Source: Trogon surrucura (lineage: Eukaryota > Chordata > Aves > Trogoniformes > Trogonidae). Taken from it: a stretch of 64,000 nt of DNA. Under the pieces are notes generated by a model. The model saw nothing but the letters and a program-made list of their open reading frames with translations. It ran no database searches and was not told the DNA's origin. The DNA lies in contig CM036623.1 in the NCBI GenBank assembly GCA_020746105.1, positions 3,968,001 through 4,032,000 of the forward strand. The letters are read 5' to 3'. Shown here one piece after another: positions 11,955 to 22,392 of the stretch (positions are counted from its first letter, which is position 1; the number at the start of each line of letters is the position of its first letter). The position numbers and the translations under genes are program-made.

Positions 11955-12129
11955 CATATTTGCCTTGTTTTAATAAACAGGTAACCACCAGCTGCAACAT
12001 TTGAATAAACCACGGACAATGCTTCAAGCAAGGCCCTTGAACCGGCCTTGCAAAGCAATTGCGGCTTCTTGAACCCAGGCCTCAGTAAAGCACAGCAACA
12101 CCTGAAGTAAGGGCTAATATTGCTATTTT
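11955..12129 (-). other. Exon 2: 5' untranslated sequence ending in the start codon
   Basis: A 175-base minus-strand exon between a strong acceptor (ATGTTTTTCTAACCTCAG) and a good donor ATG|GTAAGA. The last three exon bases (11955-11957) are ATG with A at -3 (CAAATATG), and splicing to exon 3 puts this ATG in frame with the open frame there. Upstream of it lies another ATG in a different frame that would translate about 17 codons and stop just inside exon 3, a possible regulatory upstream ORF overlapping the main start. The acceptor lies only about 25 bases from the 3' end of a CR1 copy, so its branch point may lie within the repeat. An alternative reading as a 60-codon open frame across the exon gives cysteine-rich sequence and the wrong phase for exon 3. 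Confidence 0.5.
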
Positions 12130-12154
12130 CTGAGGTTAGAAAAACATTCATTTT

Positions 12155-12870
12155 CACAGTATCACAGTATGCTAGGGATTGGAAGGGACCTCAAAAGATC
12201 ATCAAGTCCAATTCCCCTGCCAAAGCAAGAACACCTAGATGATGTTACACAGGAACGTGTCCAGGCGGGTTTTGAATGTCTCCAGAGAAGGAGACTCCAC
12301 AACCTCCCTGGGCAGCCTGTGCCAGGGCTCTGTCACCCTCACTGAGAAGAAGTTTCTTCTCGAGTTTAAGTGGAACCTCTTATGTTCCAGCTTGATTCCA
12401 TTACCCCTTGTCCTATCGTTTGCCACCGAGAAGAGCCTGGCTCCATCCTCGTGACACTCACCCTTGATATATTTGTTAACATTAATGAGGTCACCCCTCA
12501 GCCTCCTCTTCTCCAAACTAAAGAGCCCCAGCTCCCTCAGTATTTTCTCATAAGGGAGATGCTCCACTCCCTTCATCATCCCAGTTGCCCTGTGCTGGAC
12601 TCTCTCCAGCAGTTCCCTGTCTTTCTTGAACTGAGGGGCCCAGAACTGGACACAGTATTCCGGATGGGGTCTCACCAGGGCAGAGTAGAGGGGCAGGAGA
12701 ACCTCTCTCGACCTACTCACCACCCCCCTTCTAACACACCCCGGGATGCCATTGGCCTCCTTGGCCACGAGGGCACAGTGCTGGCTCATGGCCATCCTGC
12801 TGTCCAACAGAACCCCCAGGTCCCTTCCCCCTTTCCTGGGACAAGTGATCACACCCTCCAGGGCTGTACA
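12155..12870 (-). mobile_element. CR1 LINE, 5'-truncated, minus strand
   Basis: Read on the minus strand this is the 3' part of CR1 ORF2 and the short 3' UTR, ending in two copies of an octamer-like tail (ATACTGTG). About 218 codons remain open (12235-12891), covering the region downstream of the reverse transcriptase core. Typical conserved words are [51 protein letters not shown] and [11 protein letters not shown]. The 5' end is missing, as usual for target-primed insertion. The copy lies in intron 1 of the proposed minus-strand gene in the sense orientation, close to the exon 2 acceptor. It is quite intact, so relatively young. Confidence 0.95.
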
Positions 12871-13106
12871 TCGTAAAAGCCTGACTGACATCAGCAGAGC
12901 TCGGGCAGTGGGTGCGAGCGGAGCCGCGCTCCCACCAGGTGCGTTTCAGCCGCTCCACAGGGGAGTTCGGAGAGATTGGACCAAAAAGGGGGGGGGAAGA
13001 TCAAGAATTACAGTTTCTCAGGAAAAATGAAACGTAAACTTTACGTTTTAAAGAGGAAAGAGTTTCTGCACAACCTGAAAGCCGGCAAACAGAAGGAGAA
13101 ACTTAC

Positions 13107-13330
13107 ACGAGCCACCGAGAACTCACGCCCGGCCTCCCCCACAGCCCCGGCGCAGGGACACGCCGCTGCCCTCAACCCCGCGCGCGCGGCGACACAGCAC
13201 GCGCCCGCGCCCGCGCCCGAGGGGAGCGCGCTGCCGCCTCGTGAAAGCGCCCTCGGGCCGCGCGAGGAAGCCCAGCGCGAGACGGCTGCGGCTGCCCCTG
13301 GAGAAAGAAATTTAAGCTTCACCTTCGATT
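13107..13330 (-). other. Candidate non-coding exon 1 of the minus-strand gene
   Basis: The 3' boundary is set by a donor with a full GTAAGT (CGT|GTAAGTTT) at 13105-13106; a weaker donor GGC|GTGAGT lies slightly upstream in the transcript. The transcription start cannot be read from sequence, so the right limit is arbitrary within the CpG island. The minus strand contains no ATG from the AT-rich segment to the donor, consistent with a pure 5' untranslated exon joined to exon 2 at 12129. Confidence 0.4.
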
Positions 13331-13350
13331 TAAACTTAAGCCTTAAATTT
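13308..13350. repeat. AT-rich inverted repeat inside the CpG island
   Basis: Left arm AAATTTAAGCTT (13308-13319) and right arm AAGCCTTAAATTT (13338-13350) are complementary apart from one extra base. The spacer is also AT-rich (TTTAAACTT). It interrupts the GC-rich island and could extrude as a cruciform or carry TATA-like words for both strands. Confidence 0.75.
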
Positions 13351-13442
13351 CAGCCTTGCGGAAGCTCCCGAGACCTCCTGGCCCCAACTGAGGCGGGGCC
13401 GCCCCCGGCCGGGCGCTGCTGTGGCGCCGGGCGGAGCTCTCA

Positions 13443-13470
13443 GGGGCGCGGGAGGGCGGCGGCGGCGGGG
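13443..13470 (+). other. Potential G-quadruplex in the CpG island
   Basis: G-runs GGGG, GGG, GGG and GGGG separated by short CGC, A and (CGG)n loops meet the usual G3+ N1-12 quadruplex rule on the plus strand, next to the GC boxes. Confidence 0.5.
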
Positions 13471-13640
13471 CCTGGCCTGGCCTGCTCCCGCTCCGCTCGG
13501 CGGGTGAGGTGCGGGGCTTGCTGCGCTCCTCTGAGCCTGAAACCCTCCTGGTCACCCTTAAAAAGCTCCCGGCTCACAGGAGCCCGAGGTAGCTCCTCTT
13601 TCAAGCTGCGTTCCCGCCCTAGAGGCGGTCGGGAGGGTGT

Positions 13641-15027
13641 TTGGCATTTACCAGGTGGCCACGAGGTGAGAGAAAAGCCTTCGAACTGTGCGGCCTTTTG
13701 TCTGGTCGGAAAGCATCAATACGAAAAGGCTGGGGAGTAACTTGCACAGCGTCGCAGCTGGGGACTAACCTACACGTGAGAAAGAGGGATGATGAGAAGA
13801 AAAAGAGGATGGAGCCAAGTGCTCCCACACCTGGACCACCCTGGCTGTGGGCAGCCCTAGGGCACTGCTGCCCGCCCTCCGAAGGTGCCCTGGAACACGC
13901 TTTTGTGTATCCAGAGCTGTTCTGCGCAGAGAGGCTCAGTGTGCTGGGAGGCTGTTCCTTAGTAAGTAGATCGTCCAGCATCAGTTAAGCTGCTTTCAGC
14001 TCCTGCCTGGCAGTAGGGCAGCTTGGCTGGCAGATAATGGGGTGCTGTCGCTATTCAAAATATACTGTTTCCTTAGTCTTGAAAGCCAGGATTAATTACT
14101 TGGTGCCAGAAATGGCTGTTGCTTACAGGGGAAGAGATATTCCAACTGATCAGTAGCACAGTAAATAAAATGAAGGAAAAGGGTATATTTATGCAGTGAC
14201 TTGGTGGCCTCTTTGTTAATCAGTCCTTGGGATGCCTTTCAGGGTCAGACTGCTCTAGGCCTATTTCCCTCTTTGATGCTGTTTACATACTTTTTCCTTA
14301 ATTAACTGAGTTACACGTGTGTATTTTCCCCATGGGGCAGGTGTGCTGGCTAGATGCCATTCATCTGAAAGAGCATTCAAAATGTTTGTGTATAAACTAA
14401 CATCTAGGCAGGTTTTCACTGACCACATGCTTGAGGAGGTATTTTTAAACAAGGATTGATATAGTTTCCCTTTTCATTTTTCTCTACCATGTAATGGAAT
14501 GGCAAATCTTAAGTGAATACTTTTTATTATGTTCAGCAAGGAGCAGTCGGCATCGCTTTACAGGAAACGGAGAAAGTGTCTGGTTTAATAGCGTAGTCTT
14601 GGAGAATTACCTCAGCATCATTTCAGCTAATTCCTTTGCTTTAAAAAGTGCTGCATTAAATTGTCTGCTAAAGATGTGGTGGTTCAAAAGGACCATTCCT
14701 ACACAAGAACCAAACACAAAATTATTGTTGTACATAGTCACGGTGTCTTATGGGAGGGAATGGGAATTAAAAAGTAGTTATTGCTGCTAGTCTTTAATTG
14801 CAGCACATGGAGACTCTCACAAGAGAAGGCTGAAATTTACAACTTCATATTTATGTTTTTCGTGCTTTTCTTAATTTATAAAAAGAGCACTTGCTCACTT
14901 ACACATAGGCATTCAAATTTGTGTTCTTAAAAATACATAAAAAATAAAATTAGTGTATATTAACATAAATGAGGCCCTCCACTCTTCTGTCAGCTCTACG
15001 CTCACACTTTTACTCAAGGGTTCAAAG
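13641..15027. other. Non-coding flank of the CpG island
   Basis: GC falls back within about 300 bases. A plus-strand donor at 13666 could end a first exon of a divergent transcript, but no partner exon with coding phase was found. From about 14.1 kb the sequence is AT-rich with only chance frames. Confidence 0.4.
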
Positions 15028-15039
15028 GAGTAGTAAGTT

Positions 15040-16165
15040 TGAAAACTTACTAAGGGTGCACTCTATCCCCTCATCCAAATCACCGAGAAAAATGTTAAAC
15101 AGGGGTGGCCTTCAGTGGTACTGATCCTTGAGGGTCACCACTTGTGACTCTGTTGACCACAGCTCTTTGGACTCAGCCGTCCAACCAATTTTTTACCCAG
15201 CGAAGCGTATGCCCATCCAAACCAAGAGCAGTCAATTTCTCTAGGAGAATGCTGTGGGCAACAGTGTTGAATGCCTTACTGAAGTCAAGGTAGACAACAT
15301 CCACAGCTTTTACTTCATCTAACAAGCGGGTGACCTGTCATAGAATCATACAATCATAGAATCATACAATCATAGAATGTTGGCTGACTTCCAATCAGCT
15401 GGGACCTCCCCAGTCAGCCAGAACTGCTGATAAATGATGGACAGTGGCTTGGGGAGCACCCCTGCCAGTTCTCTCAGGACTTTAGGATGTACCCCATCTG
15501 GCCCCATAGATTTTTAGACATCAATGTGGAGCAGCAGGTCCCTGACCATCTCCTCCTGGATTATGGGGAGGACATTTTACTCCCTGTCTCTTGGCCTGAG
15601 GGACTGCCTTCCCTCAGTACAGGTGTTTCTGTTGCTGAAGACTGAGGCAAAGAAGACATTAAACACCTCAGCCTTATCGTCATCTTTTGTCACTCTATTT
15701 CCTCCCGGGTCTAGCAGGGGATGGAGGCTCCTCTTGGTCTTTCTTTTGTAATTAATACATTTATAGAAGCTTTTCTTGCTGTCCTTTACTTTCAAAGCCA
15801 GATTAATTTCTAGCTGGGCTTTGGACCTTCTAATTATCTCCCTGCATGACCTAACAATATCCTTGTACTCATTTTGAGTGGTCTGCCCTTTCTTCAAGAG
15901 GCCATAAACTTCCCTTTTTTCCCTCATTTTGAGCCAAATGTCCCTTTTCAGCCAGGCTGGTGGTCTATGCTGCCGGCTTATTTTAAGGCACCTGAGGTGG
16001 GCTGCTCCGATGCCTTTAAGATTTCCTTCTTAGAGAGTGTGCAGCCTTCCTGGACTCCTATACCCTTCAAAACTGACTCCCAAGGGATTCTATCAAGTAA
16101 CCTCCCAAACAAATCAAAGTCTGCCCTTTGGAAGTCCCGAGTGGCAGTTTTGCTGTTCCCCTCCT
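15040..16165 (-). mobile_element. CR1 LINE, internal ORF2 fragment, rearranged
   Basis: On the minus strand this reads as the middle of CR1 ORF2: the linker after the endonuclease (REIIRRSKAQLEINLALKVK, then DSKKSFYKCINYKRKTKR) and part of the reverse transcriptase domain, ending near the catalytic aspartates. About 116 codons (15577-15927) remain open; the rest is broken. Two oddities: the normal 3' third of CR1 is absent on the left side, and roughly 250 bases of the reverse transcriptase region are replaced by a 16-bp tandem repeat at 15338-15379. The left edge is next to a palindromic AGTAAGTTT...AAACTTACT word. Inactive. Confidence 0.9.
15338..15379. repeat. 16-bp tandem repeat inside a CR1 copy
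   Basis: The unit TCATAGAATCATACAA occurs two and a half times. It is built of two near-identical octamers that match the reverse complement of CR1 3' tail octamers. It sits where about 250 bases of CR1 reverse transcriptase sequence should be. Confidence 0.85.
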
Positions 16166-19100
16166 AACATTTCTAAGAATAGAGAACTTAATAACTTTGT
16201 AACTATGAGAAAGGAGTTTTAAAACAAGTCATCCTTCTGACAGTCCCCATTTTTTCTATTAAAGGTCAGATGGATCTCTTGATTAATTAAAATTAACTTT
16301 TTCTCAGAGGAGACATTGCTACTTATCTTAGTCATTCTTCTTGTTGACAGAGGAAGGACAGTTCAGTAATAATATGATTAATATTAAGACAAATTGGGAT
16401 GATTGAAGAAGCTTCAAAGGCTGATTGTGAGGTTAAGCAAACAAAATAATTGTCTTGCATATACTGTACTTTTTAAAAGTACAAGCAAACTCTTGAAGCA
16501 AACCTCACCAAAATGAGTTGAAAGACACACCAGTGACTTTGAAGGGCATTACATCTGCCCCTAATATAAACAGTAAATTAATACACATATGGTCTGATGG
16601 AAGGAAGACAATAACAAAAGGAAAGTTTCACTGTTGTGGATAATACTGTAATGTGCTGCTGTGGCCAGTTAAACTCCATGGTTGGTAAAGCAGTTTAATG
16701 GACTGAAATTACAACACAATTTGTATGCTGTGGAATACCAAAAATGAAATTAACTTACAAAACATTTTTGTATACATTTACTAAATTAAGGTGGTTCTTT
16801 TAAACTTGGAAAAATTATTCTTTTTTTTCCTCTCATCTTCCCCCTCTTGAGTAATAATATTGAGTAGTCACAGAGATTTTTTGTGTGATATAATATGATT
16901 CAGAATATGACATTACATCCCAGCAAATTGTTTCTTCTGTATGCCCTCCTCAGTGACATGATATTTGCCAATGAAGAAACTCACCTGGCACTACACATGA
17001 ACTTCCAGCTGGAATGACTTGTTCACCTAACTAAAGTTATTTCTGACATGCTTCATTGTCTCACTGCTTTATTTTTCTTTTTTTTTCATCTGGATTGCAG
17101 CCAATACCCTTGACCACAGCTGATGTTTTGAGGTAGCAAGATTCAAGTATATCAAATTTCAAAACTGTTTTTTTCCTCAACAGTTTTCAACAGCCTTTGC
17201 TGCTCTGGTTAGTTGGTCCCAGCTCATGAAGACGTGCCATTGCCTGTGGTGTAAAAAAGTAAAAGTAAGTGAAGTTCTATTTCTTTGTTGTAATCTTCCA
17301 TACAACAGATAAAATCATGTTCCTGATAAGTCCTTTCGCATCACTTCATGAGTAAAGACATACATTAAGCAGATAGTACTTGGAACACTGCTTATTTGAT
17401 AAGTGTAAAGCAACCAGGACAAATATTTGCAGTTGCACTTAAAAAACAGCAGGTCAGCTTCTGACTCATTAGGTTTTTTTCATTAAGTAATGTGTTGCCT
17501 GTATAATAATCATTGTTTCAATTTAAAAAAAAAAAAACACAAACCCAACAAGTTGTTCTCTTATTCCTTTCAACAGCAATATTGTGGGGTTTAGATCTGA
17601 ACATGGATAACAATTAGCAGCTTGAGTAAGTTGCTGTGTGGGAAGAGGTGCAGCACTAAACTTACACCCTAGGGAAACAGGATTAAGGTTGTGGTAAAAT
17701 ACTTCTGGGTTTTTGTCAGCTTTAGGAGCTGAATGGTTTAGCTATAAGAGCTTGTCACCAGCTGCCTGGGGACGTAACACTGCACAGAATCCTCTAGTAA
17801 AGCTTCACACCTTCCCAGCTGGTTACACACCTTCCTGGGCTTTGGCCATGGTATGCCTCCACTGCAGAAGTTACTGGAAAGATAGTCTATAGGTATCTCC
17901 GTTAATACCTTCAGTAAAAATAAGAGTAAGAGGGCTTACTACTCCCTTTATCCCTTTTTTTCCCTCTGTGTGTAATCAGACATGTCTGTTATCTGTGAAA
18001 GGATTTTGTTAGAGTAGATGTTTGACTCATATACCAGAAAAAGGGAAAACTCCAATGTTATCATTTAAAGTCTAACCAGTATTAAAAATATTTAGGAGCA
18101 GAGGACAATAAAAATCCATAAAATAAAAAATGCATCTGATTCACTTAACTCACCAACATTTGGAGAAAAAAAGCTACAAAATATAACTTAAAAAACCTTT
18201 TTTACAATCTTGGTAGGACATTTAAGTCCATGATTTGTTTGATAAATTTCGGAAACTGCTTCAGTTTGATTACATCAACAGATGAAATTTCAGGAAGATA
18301 GCAATTTGAATTGTCTATAATTTCTTGAGCTACCATGCTTCTGGCATGTCAATCAACAGGACGTGATGTCTGGTTATTTGAAGTTCATCATCTATCATAT
18401 AGTACTGACTGTCACACTGTATCCTCAACAGGACAATGTATTATGGTGAATTCAGTCATATGAAAACCATAGGATGTTGGATAAAGATTCACACCCACAG
18501 GGAAACGGATAGAAACCTATTCCTTCATAGTGCTGTTTGCATATAATTAACAGCATAATAAATAGTTAGAATAAAAATATACTGCACCCTATACATTTTC
18601 CTGTAATTATGTCATCTTCTTCACTCACTTAGAAAACAGCTTATTTTTTTTTTCGATTGTCACAAGTGAGTTACTGCCAATAAACAAAGATAAAATGTGA
18701 ATCTTTCTAGTACTAGCAGATACATCTTTGTTGTGTGATCTAACTTTTCAAAACCTACCACCATAATGCTACTGAGATGGTGCCATGGATCCTTTACAGG
18801 CGAATACAGGAGGAACAGTAGCCAACTGAGGATAACGATCTACCATTCTTTTAAATTCAGTTCCTGGTACATCTTGATGGGTGACACTGTGTTGGAGTGA
18901 AATGTCTGGAAGTTAGGAGTGTACACTGAGGAAATACCAATATGCTTGCACTTGTCTCGTACTCTTTCTTAAATTAATGACTGTTGTAGGGGATCTGTTG
19001 TTTCCAGTGATGAAAGCTGTTAGCTCAAGAACTAAACAGGATACTGCATTATACCAAATTAGCAAGCTGGGGCAGGGGGAGCAGGTTGTTGCCCGCTCTC

Positions 19101-22100
19101 CTAGCACACTAGAGTTCACCTTGTACTTACTTCCCGTAACGTGAGAACTATGAATGCGAAGGTCCTTAAGCTGGCGACACACCACCCATGAAATGTATCT
19201 CTGAGGACACTTGAAAGTAATGCATACAGTCAGAAGGAGGTAACTCGGTTAAAAAGGCAGTTAAGGAAAGCAACAGGTCTGAGAAGGCTTCAGCTTGTTA
19301 GAAGAGAAAACAGGGTAAGAGGGAGCCCTTGCTAACTGGCAGCCATACTGTCTTCCTCCTGGATAGGCGTCAGGATGAAAGACAGTGACAGTGCTGAGAG
19401 ACTTTTTATGATCTTTTCTGACTTGCTCAAATCCTGCTGTCTACCCAAGAGGCTGACACCTTTTTATTGCTGCTCCATCCTCCCTGCCACCTCTTACTAT
19501 CTACATGCATTGAATCACTCAGCAGCTTCTGCACTGGCTGTTTCCTCCTTCCCCTATGTCCAATCCCCATCATTAGGGAAGGCATAGCCTCCTAGTTTTT
19601 GCTAATCTAATTTGCCTCAAAGGTGGCAAACCAGGAAAGGAAAAAAAAGTAGCTGAAAGTGAGGATGTGCAATTTTTGCAAGTATATAAATAGAAATGTT
19701 GAGCAGTTTTAAGCCATGTTCATATCAAGTCATCAGATCATATGGGGTTTCTGTCCTCCTGTGAAGACCATTCTGAGGATCTCTGTCTTATGTAATATAG
19801 TCAGTAGCTCAACACGTGTGGGTACCTGGGATGATATCCCAGGAAGGCTACACATTGAATTTCCGCATGAAACAGTTACTTTTCTCAGTGAAACTGCAGT
19901 TTCTAGAGCCATTTTACTAGCCTTATGTAAAGGCATGGATCATTCACTGATTCATTTTGCAGCCCTAGTTTGTTGACCACATGAGAAAGCATTTGAGAGG
20001 CCGTAGTGCTAGAGTGTACAGCTTTGGAGGTTAGACCTGGAAGAGCTCTTTCAGCAACTCCCCTGAACCGATATTGAGGCAAAAGAACCAGGAACAATCT
20101 GAAATGAGGAAAAAACACTATGAAGTCTCTGGCTTATTATCTGTAACTTTCTGGTCCGCTGCCAAGCGGTGAGTAACAATGAAGTGCCTGGGTCAGAAAC
20201 GTTAGCTTGCTGTGCTGATTTGAAAGCATAAGTTTCTCCGAGGTCTCCAGCCTAGTGCCTCTAAAAGTGGTAGACTTTGTCATGTGTCCTTGAAGTCACC
20301 AGCTCATCGGTATATTGAATAGCGCAGTGATGTCAAAGCACAGGCCTCTCTGGAGAACTGACTCAGGCCTTCTGTCTTGCTGGACTGGTGTCAAAACTTC
20401 TGTAGGATCAAGCTGGATGAAAGCCAAGGAATAGGCTCTTGTAGAATTACTGGCACATCCCCTTGAATTTTCTGGGTTTATGTCAAGATACTGACAAGGC
20501 CATTCTGTTTCCCTTAGCTTCTGTGGAGGAGAGTATGTAGTAGGGTAACCATTTTATTATGCAGAAATTGAAACACTGCGAGTCAAAGATTCTTACTCCT
20601 TTTCTCGTCTCCAGACGATCTCACGCAAGGCAGAAATGGAACAGGCACTAGATTTTCAGTATTGACCTGGGTAACTGTGCTTATGTCCAGGACTGATCTG
20701 TTATTTCTGTTAGGGTGGAAGGAGAGGGAGATCGAGACCCTCACATCCCCAGAATTTGAGACCTCCTTTAATGGCTCTTTCTACGTGATGAGTTTCTCAT
20801 TTCCACTGCTTGCAATGGAATGGTTGGAAAAAACTACAGTTAACGCTCACGAATGAGAAACCAATGCCCTGCACAAAGTATTAAAATAAGATGGAGATCG
20901 TTATTCTTCTGTGAGTTATAATGAGAAATCTATCCCTGTCTAACATGTGCCCTATGAAGATTTTGTTTAATATGAATTCCTCTCCATGTCCTGTGAAATC
21001 TGTAGGTTGTAATTAAGAAAACGCAATGTTCTTATCACATCGGATCATCATTACATGGGAAGAGAAGCCTATTATATGCTTTTTATGTAACGGAAGAATA
21101 TTTTGAGTTGTTCTGAGCTTTCAGGAAGAATATTATTTTAGGCTATGAAAGACTCAGAATACAGGGAATGACAAATATCCGTATTACAAAAAATCACTTG
21201 AAGGAATGCAACAATGCCAATTTCCTGACAGCAATGAATTCAACATTAATTTGTATTGAGAAATAAGAGAATCATAGTCCCTTTGACAAGAGCACTTAAA
21301 GAAGCTGATAACAACACAAAAGGGCTCTCGAGTCAAAAGCCTGGCTACTAGTTGGAACTAGGGATAACATTCCAGGAGTTCTCCAAAGTGACCTGGGACT
21401 CTGTGTGCCATTGTCTGCAGGGACAACAGTGAGTGACAGTCTCACTGAAAGCTGGGAAATTTGTGCACTTATCTATGTTACAGGGGTTTAAAAGCATTTC
21501 ACCATCTATGATGAAGGAGTTAGGGGCTTCGTAGTTTTAAAAGATCCTGTCCTAAGTCACTTCTGAAATTAGAACTTAGGTTCCTAAGTGATTTGGATGC
21601 TTTTGAAAAATTTTCCCTTGCTATTCCCTGTAGTGTACACTGCACTGTATTTTGGCACAGGGCAATATATTTTTAAGTGCTCTTTGGTATCTTTGCCCCA
21701 TTTCAGTTGAATTAAAAATTGTAATGCAGACGAATTTATTATGGTTTAGTTTTTAACTAAATAGGAGGCTTGATTTATATGGTTTGAAATCAAATTTAAA
21801 AGGATAACAGCTTAACTATATTTAGAAAAATATAGTGCAGTGTTAACAAAGCTAGCCTCTAGAGCTGATACTTCATCAGCCTGACATATAACTATTAATC
21901 TGAATGTGAAACTTTCAGGAAATAAATAACCCATTAATTTTATTTTATTTTTTTTATGTGTCCATGTTTTATCCATCAATTGTTTTAAACACCCATTGCT
22001 GAACAGGGCATTTAATAGCTCCTCCTATGTTTCCTGGAGCAATCTAAAGTTTAGCTTGTCTGAGCATAAAATAGGAGAGAATCAGTCTCATTTTTGATTC

Positions 22101-22150
22101 TGTGGTTCTGTAGCTAACCTTATTATATTTAAAATGCTACTTTTATGAGT
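16166..22150. other. AT-rich non-coding DNA, no gene established
   Basis: No repeat family was recognised and frames are short. Exon-like segments with good splice signals occur (see 17101-17264), but none can be chained into a transcript with a matching frame. A further minus-strand donor GAA|GTAAGT lies at about 19125, with only a weak acceptor. Confidence 0.4.
17101..17264 (+). other. Exon-like segment on the plus strand (low confidence)
   Basis: A very strong acceptor (long T-rich tract ending GGATTGCAG, at 17100) and a second strong one (TTTTTTTCCTCAACAG, at 17183) precede a donor AAAA|GTAAGT at 17265. From the second acceptor the 81 bases are open in one frame (27 codons); from the first acceptor all frames close. 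It could be an exon of a non-coding transcript leaving the CpG island on the plus strand, or a pseudo-exon. Confidence 0.25.
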
Positions 22151-22392
22151 TGTAAACCGTATTTCCTTATAATTACTATAGATAGAAACATAATTTAGTG
22201 TATTTTTACAGGCTCAGTACATTTTGTTCTATTGTAAACCATATTTCCTGATAATTACTATAGATAGACAAATAATTTAGTATATTTTTATAGGGTTAGT
22301 ACGTTTTTATAGTATGGTAAACCATATTTCCTTATAATTACCAGAGGGAGAAAAATAATTTATATTTTTATAGGTTAGTACATTTTTATTAC
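22151..22392. repeat. Three-copy 82-bp tandem repeat
   Basis: Units start at 22151, 22233 and 22315 with the word TGTAAACC or TGGTAAACC, followed in each by ATTTCC, ATAATTAC, a GATAGA or GAGGGA block, AATAATTTA and TATTTTTATAGG-GTTAGTAC. Spacing is exactly 82 bases; copies differ by scattered substitutions and small gaps, the third being most diverged. Not coding and not CRISPR-like, since no unique spacers separate the copies. Confidence 0.9.

Larger units (their letters stand above)
13085..13640. promoter_or_regulatory. CpG island, likely promoter (possibly bidirectional)
   Basis: A sharp rise in GC and CpG density in otherwise AT-rich DNA, including CGCGCGCGCGG and (CGCGCC)-type runs. It has GC boxes in both orientations: GGCGGGGC at about 13392-13399 and CCGCCCC at about 13399-13405. 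A minus-strand donor CGT|GTAAGT lies at its left edge (13106) and plus-strand donors CGG|GTGAGG (13503) and GAG|GTGAGA (13665) at its right, as expected for first exons leaving in both directions. There is no convincing TATA box except AT-rich words inside the inverted repeat at 13308-13350. Vertebrate CpG islands of this kind usually mark promoters. Open frames crossing the island are GC-driven and not believed to be coding. Confidence 0.75.

Noticed and set aside
12235..12891. 218-codon open frame on the minus strand
   Set aside because: It is the CR1 ORF2 C-terminal region, not a host gene; frames on the opposite strand over it (12370-12876) are antisense shadows.
12976..13740. 254-codon plus-strand frame across the CpG island
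   Set aside because: Open because the island is GC-rich; composition is Ala/Arg/Pro/Gly-rich and splice donors at 13503 and 13665 interrupt it. The minus-strand 93-codon frame starts with GTG and has no ATG.
19127..19205. Minus-strand exon-like segment ending at GAA|GTAAGT
   Set aside because: The acceptor side has a weak pyrimidine tract and no neighbour in phase was found.
22151..22392. CRISPR-like spacing of repeats
   Set aside because: The units are contiguous tandem copies without unique spacers, in a vertebrate-type sequence.
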